A stretch of DNA of 8,874 nt from JAXJYR01 sp964593515 (GTDB lineage: Bacteria; Bacillota_I; Bacilli_A; Erysipelotrichales; Erysipelotrichaceae): the NCBI GenBank assembly GCA_964593515.1, contig CAZQJH010000067.1, positions 1 to 8,874 on the forward strand, in the 5' to 3' direction. Shown one piece after another: positions 5,645 to 8,874 of the stretch. A program made the position numbers and the translations under genes. Position 1 is the stretch's first letter, and every line of letters begins with the position of its first letter. The notes under the pieces are model-generated. The model did no database searches. It was given only the letters and a program-made list of their open reading frames with translations, and was not told the origin of the DNA.

Positions 5645-6592
5645 ATGGGAGTACCAGTATATTTATTTACCGGATTTTTAGAAAGTGGTAAAACAACATT
5701 AATTAAAGATACTTTAAGTGATGAAGGTTTTAACACTGGTGAAAAAACGGCCTTAATTGTTTGTGAAGAAGGTGAGGAAGAATATGAAAAATCATTCCTT
5801 ACTAAAACAAATACGATTTTATATGAAGTAGAAAACTTAGAAGATTTAAACTATAACTTCTTTAAAGAAATTGCTTGTAAAGAAGAAGTAGATCGGGTAA
5901 TGATTGAATTTAATGGGGTTTGGGATTTTACTAAATTCTTAGATACAATTGAATTACCAATGGATTGGATGCTAGTACAAATTTTATCAACTGTCGATGC
6001 TTCTAAATTTGATGTATATGTAAGTAATATGAAATCAATGATTTTTGATCAATTACGTTATAGCGAAGTAGTTATCTTTAATCGTTGTGATGAAAATGTT
6101 GATAAGTTATATTTACGTAATAACATTAAAGCTTTCAATAAAGTAGCTCAAGTAATTTATGAAGACTTACAAGGTAATGTTAGTGCTTTAGGTGAAGGTG
6201 AATTACCATTTGATGTTACTAAAGATGAAATTGAAATTAATGATGATGATTATGGATTATGGTATATGGATGCAATGGAACATCCTGAAAAATATCAAGA
6301 TAAAACGTTGATTATTAAAGGGAAAGTAGTATCTAATGTAGTAAAAGGTATACCACGTGCTATGGTTGTAGGAAGATATGCAATGGTATGTTGTGCTGAT
6401 GATACATCATTAATTGGTTTATTAGTACACTATAGTAAAGCTAGTTCATTCATTAAAGATGATTGGGTAAAAATTAAAGCTAATGTTCAAGTTGAATATG
6501 ATGAAGAATATGGACATGATGTACCAATCTTATATGCTAAAGAAGTAACTGTATGCGATGGATTAGCAGATGAATTTGTTTATTTTAATTAG
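5645..6592 (+). CDS. CobW-like P-loop protein fused to a YcgQ-type (DUF1980/TIGR03943) C-terminal domain
   Basis: The 315-residue protein has two parts. Residues 1-190 resemble the G3E/CobW GTPase core: Walker A GFLESGKTT (10-18), a degenerate IEFNGVWD (87-94) where its upstream neighbour has IEPSGVGK, and NRCD (146-149), close to the guanine-specificity motif NKxD. The GCICC metal motif is missing. Residues 203-303 resemble the C-terminal domain of YcgQ-like proteins: HPEKYQDKTLIIKGKV, VGRYAMVCCADD with a Cys pair at 249-250, IGLLVHY, DDWVKIKA and VPILYAKEV. There is no membrane segment, unlike YcgQ, which is membrane bound. The start has GGAG six bases upstream, inside the end of the preceding gene, so translation is probably coupled. 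A role as partner of the upstream GTPase in metal handling is inference from the pairing. Confidence 0.8.
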   Translation: MGVPVYLFTGFLESGKTTLIKDTLSDEGFNTGEKTALIVCEEGEEEYEKSFLTKTNTILYEVENLEDLNYNFFKEIACKEEVDRVMIEFNGVWDFTKFLDTIELPMDWMLVQILSTVDASKFDVYVSNMKSMIFDQLRYSEVVIFNRCDENVDKLYLRNNIKAFNKVAQVIYEDLQGNVSALGEGELPFDVTKDEIEINDDDYGLWYMDAMEHPEKYQDKTLIIKGKVVSNVVKGIPRAMVVGRYAMVCCADDTSLIGLLVHYSKASSFIKDDWVKIKANVQVEYDEEYGHDVPILYAKEVTVCDGLADEFVYFN

Positions 6593-6616
6593 GTAGTGAA
6601 AAACTACCTTTTTTTT
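6591..6616 (+). terminator. Rho-independent terminator of the CobW operon
   Basis: A 7-bp stem (AGGTAGT with ACTACCT) with loop GAAAA is followed by eight Ts. The stem overlaps the last two bases of the stop codon. Confidence 0.88.
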
Positions 6617-6635
6617 ATTGAAACAAGGAAAAACT

Positions 6636-6664
6636 TTGCATTTTTATATTATAGGTAGTATACT
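6636..6664 (+). promoter_or_regulatory. Sigma-A-type promoter of the Mbl-like gene
   Basis: TTGCAT and TATACT are separated by exactly 17 bases. Transcription would start near 6671, which leaves a 22-base leader to ATG 6693. Confidence 0.75.
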
Positions 6665-6675
6665 AAAGTAGTATA
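6656..6675. repeat. Overlapping palindrome and repeat at the mbl promoter (possible operator)
   Basis: TAGTATACTA (6656-6665) is a perfect palindrome over the -10 box. TATACTA (6659-6665) and TAGTATA (6669-6675) form a second perfect inverted repeat around AAG. TAGTATA itself occurs twice, 13 bases apart. The cluster covers the -10 box and the predicted start site, a position suited to a repressor. No regulator is identified. Confidence 0.4.
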
Positions 6676-6692
6676 GAATGGATGTGGGGAAT

Positions 6693-7664
6693 ATGGTAAG
6701 AAAGATTGGAATTGATTTAGGAACAACTAATTTATTAATATGTTTAGATAGTAAAGGAGTAATTGTTGATGAACCATCAATTATTACTATTGATTGTAAG
6801 AAAAAGACATGTATTGCTGCAGGGGTTGAAGCTAGTGAAATGCTAGGACGTACACCAGCAACAATGAAATGTATTCGTCCTTTAAAAGATGGAGTTATTG
6901 CTGATTTTGAAGCGACTGATATGATGTTGAATTATTTCTTAAGAAAATGTAAATTAAAAGGATTATTTAAGAAAAATGTTATCTTAATTTGTCATCCAGC
7001 TAATATCACATCAGTTGAAAAAAATGCGATTCGTGATTGTGCTTATCGTGCTGGAGCAAAAAAAGTATATTTAGAAGAAGAACCTAAAGTAGCTGCGATT
7101 GGAGCTGGATTAGAAATCGGAAAAGCTAGTGGTAATATGGTTTTAGACATTGGTGGAGGAACTAGTGATATTGCTGTATTATCATTAGGAGATATTGTAT
7201 GTTCGACTTCAATTAAGACTGCTGGTAATCGTTTCACCCAAGATATTATTGAATGTGTAAGACAACAAAAGAAAATGTATATTGGGGAACAAACAGCTGA
7301 AGAAATTAAACAAAAAATTGGAAATGCTTTAGTTGAAGAAAATCCTGAAACAATTACGGTATCAGGAAGAGATGTGGAAACAGGATTACCACATGCAGTT
7401 GATATTGATAGTAATGAAGTAGAATCATACATTCGTAATTCATTAAGTGAAATTGTTCAAGCTACTAAAACGATTTTAGAAGTAACGCCACCGGAATTAG
7501 CTGCCGATATTGTACAACATGGTATTGTATTAACTGGTGGAGGAGCATTATTGAAAAATCTAGATGTTTTATTACGCGATGAATTAAAAATTCCAGTCCA
7601 TGTAGCTGAAAATGCCTTACATTGTGTAGTTGATGGATGTAATATTATGTTAGAAAATTTATAA
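6693..7664 (+). CDS. mbl: MreB/Mbl-family actin-like rod shape protein
   Basis: It is a bacterial actin that would form membrane-associated filaments guiding lateral wall synthesis. The 323 residues are a normal family length. Phosphate 1 motif IGIDLGTTN (5-13), IRPLKDGVIADFE (61-73), the EEEPKVAAIGAG segment (128-139), phosphate 2 motif LDIGGGTSDIAV (151-162) and adenosine motif LTGGGALL (280-287) are all present. EEEPKVAAIGAG and GDIV resemble B. subtilis Mbl more than MreB or MreBH. ATG 6678 is in frame, but it would be almost at the transcript start with no ribosome binding site. ATG 6693 has GTGGGGA just upstream and gives the usual short N-terminus. Oddities are eleven cysteines, AGNRFT where Mbl has AGDKFD, and CVVDGCN where Mbl has CVAIGTG. 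No mreC, mreD or rodA is adjacent. Family assignment is firm; the exact paralogue is less so. Confidence 0.9.
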   Translation: MVRKIGIDLGTTNLLICLDSKGVIVDEPSIITIDCKKKTCIAAGVEASEMLGRTPATMKCIRPLKDGVIADFEATDMMLNYFLRKCKLKGLFKKNVILICHPANITSVEKNAIRDCAYRAGAKKVYLEEEPKVAAIGAGLEIGKASGNMVLDIGGGTSDIAVLSLGDIVCSTSIKTAGNRFTQDIIECVRQQKKMYIGEQTAEEIKQKIGNALVEENPETITVSGRDVETGLPHAVDIDSNEVESYIRNSLSEIVQATKTILEVTPPELAADIVQHGIVLTGGGALLKNLDVLLRDELKIPVHVAENALHCVVDGCNIMLENL

Positions 7665-7691
7665 GAGAATCGCGAACGATTCTCTTTTTTT
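7664..7691 (+). terminator. Rho-independent terminator of the Mbl-like gene
   Basis: A 9-bp perfect stem (AGAGAATCG with CGATTCTCT) with tetraloop CGAA is followed by seven Ts. It starts on the last base of the stop codon and ends six bases before the next start codon. Confidence 0.92.
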
Positions 7692-7696
7692 AAATT

Positions 7697-8874
7697 ATGA
7701 TTAAAAATCAACATTTAAAAATACTAGGTGCTTTGATTGCATATTGGCGTAAAACGAACGCAATTGATATAATTCAGATATGTAATCAAAACAAGCTAAC
7801 TAGAAATCAACTACAAATGATTGAAGAAGGTAAAACAAGTATTAATCCAAATTTAATGCGTAATATATTTGAAGATTTAGGTGTATCATTTGCTTTATTA
7901 TTTAAGAATCAAGAAAAGCAAATCGAATGGTTACAAGATAGCTATGAAGCTATTTTATATTTAGATCAAGGAAGAGCTAAAGATTTACAAACTAAAGTAA
8001 AAAAATTAGACTTTGAACATTCAATTATGTATCCTTACTATTTACTAATTCAAATGATTAAAGCAATATATGTGAATGAAGATTACCATGTCTTACAAAC
8101 TTTATTAAGTGAAGCTTGTTGTTTTGAAAAAGTATATGAAGTAGAAGCAATGTTTATTTATCGTTTATGTAAAGCAAACTATTATATGCGCATAGGTGAT
8201 TTTGAAGAAGCTTATCAATACTTACAAGAGAATCGACGTTTACCAGATATGCGCTATATTGAAATGTTAGATCAATATTACGGTGATTATTATTACTATA
8301 TATCTAAACCATTAAAAGCAATCCAACATTATCGTATTGCTTATACTGGTTTTGAAAAGAGTTGGAATATTAATCGAATGATGATGTTACGCTTTAAAAT
8401 TGGTATTTGTTATGATTATTTGAAAGATGGAGATTTAGCTTATGAACAATATCAAGCTTTAAGTTTGTTGATGAAACGATATCCATTATTGACGATTCAA
8501 GATGATTTGAATTACTGTATTAGTCGTAATCGTTATTTCGCTAAAGATTATCATAAATGTGTTGAATATGGTAAACTTGTTGAAGAGGTGAGTCATGGTA
8601 AAACTTATCTTTTGTATTATTTAGCTGATGCTTATTTAAGATTAGGGAAGTTAAATGAATGTGCACTTGTTGTTGGGAAAAGAGTAGAATTTGAAATTGA
8701 AAGTACAATAAGATTGCTATTGAATTATGTGTGGTTAAATCTTAAGGGAAATGATGTTGAAGAAGCATTGAAATTAGTATTGACTAAATCAATGCCACGC
8801 TTTGAAGAAATGACTTTAAAACCACATTTATATCAAGAATTGATAAAGGTATTAAATAATAAAGATGATTTAGT
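7697..8874 (+). CDS. HTH-TPR transcriptional regulator, RRNPP-like (3' end beyond window)
   Basis: The frame is open for 392 codons to the right edge, so the C-terminus is missing. Residues 8-67 resemble a Cro/CI-type helix-turn-helix: LGALIAYWRKT, then NKLTRNQLQMIEEGKTSINPNLMRNIFEDLGVSF, with the E-x-GKT end of the recognition region. From about residue 75 the protein is almost all helical, with TPR-like pairs such as YRLCKANYYMRIGDFEEAYQ, YYISKPLKAIQHYRIAYTGF and YYLADAYLRLGKLNEC. This layout (HTH then TPRs) is that of Rgg/PlcR/PrgX-type regulators, many of which bind short secreted peptides. No small peptide gene is visible in the window, so peptide control is only a possibility. ATG 7697 is the only ATG that keeps the whole HTH. 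It has no Shine-Dalgarno sequence and lies just after a terminator. Confidence 0.8.
   Translation, partial: MIKNQHLKILGALIAYWRKTNAIDIIQICNQNKLTRNQLQMIEEGKTSINPNLMRNIFEDLGVSFALLFKNQEKQIEWLQDSYEAILYLDQGRAKDLQTKVKKLDFEHSIMYPYYLLIQMIKAIYVNEDYHVLQTLLSEACCFEKVYEVEAMFIYRLCKANYYMRIGDFEEAYQYLQENRRLPDMRYIEMLDQYYGDYYYYISKPLKAIQHYRIAYTGFEKSWNINRMMMLRFKIGICYDYLKDGDLAYEQYQALSLLMKRYPLLTIQDDLNYCISRNRYFAKDYHKCVEYGKLVEEVSHGKTYLLYYLADAYLRLGKLNECALVVGKRVEFEIESTIRLLLNYVWLNLKGNDVEEALKLVLTKSMPRFEEMTLKPHLYQELIKVLNNKDDL

Noticed and set aside
7043..7714. Minus-strand open frames under the Mbl-like gene and its terminator (7043-7432, 7457-7714)
   Set aside because: They are shadows of a well-supported gene on the other strand, with no ribosome binding site and no family resemblance.

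Overview
The base composition (strongly A+T-rich), the AGGAG-type ribosome binding sites, the sigma-A-like promoters with 17-bp spacers and the hairpin-plus-T-run terminators point to a low-GC Firmicute. The gene content (a short Tyr/Asn-rich secreted GH73 hydrolase, an Mbl-type actin homologue, a HTH-TPR regulator, a CobW protein with a His/Cys linker) would fit a gut Erysipelotrichia/Coprobacillaceae-type genome. That placement is inference from style, not a database match.

Left part (1-3676). A secreted N-acetylglucosaminidase-like wall hydrolase runs leftward and leaves the window at position 1, so its C-terminus is missing. A 106-bp divergent intergenic region containing a 17-bp inverted repeat separates it from a rightward pair: purine nucleoside phosphorylase (deoD) and O-acetylhomoserine sulfhydrylase (metY), 40 bp apart with no terminator between them. 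The pair ends at a good terminator.

Middle (3677-4407). A tRNA-Ser(GCU) gene lies on the minus strand with its own near-consensus promoter and its own terminator, which sits back to back with the metY terminator. A 143-residue basic protein of unknown function follows on the plus strand.

Metal-related operon (4412-6616). A near-consensus promoter drives two genes 3 bp apart. The first is a COG0523/CobW-type GTPase with Walker A and CxCC motifs. A 90-residue linker made only of His, Cys, Asp, Glu and Gly, encoded by a tandem repeat, is inserted ahead of its C-terminal domain. The second is a shorter CobW-like P-loop protein that has lost CxCC and carries a C-terminal domain resembling that of YcgQ (DUF1980/TIGR03943). 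A terminator overlapping its stop codon closes the operon. The likely theme is GTP-dependent handling of a transition metal, probably zinc. This operon is the most interesting object in the window.

Right part (6617-8874). A separately promoted, cysteine-rich and somewhat divergent Mbl/MreB homologue ends at a strong terminator. A HTH-TPR (RRNPP-like) regulator starts only six bases after the terminator's T-run, without a visible Shine-Dalgarno sequence, and leaves the window at the right edge. Stretches between genes longer than 300 bases occur only at 3638-3975, which holds two terminators, the tRNA and its promoter.
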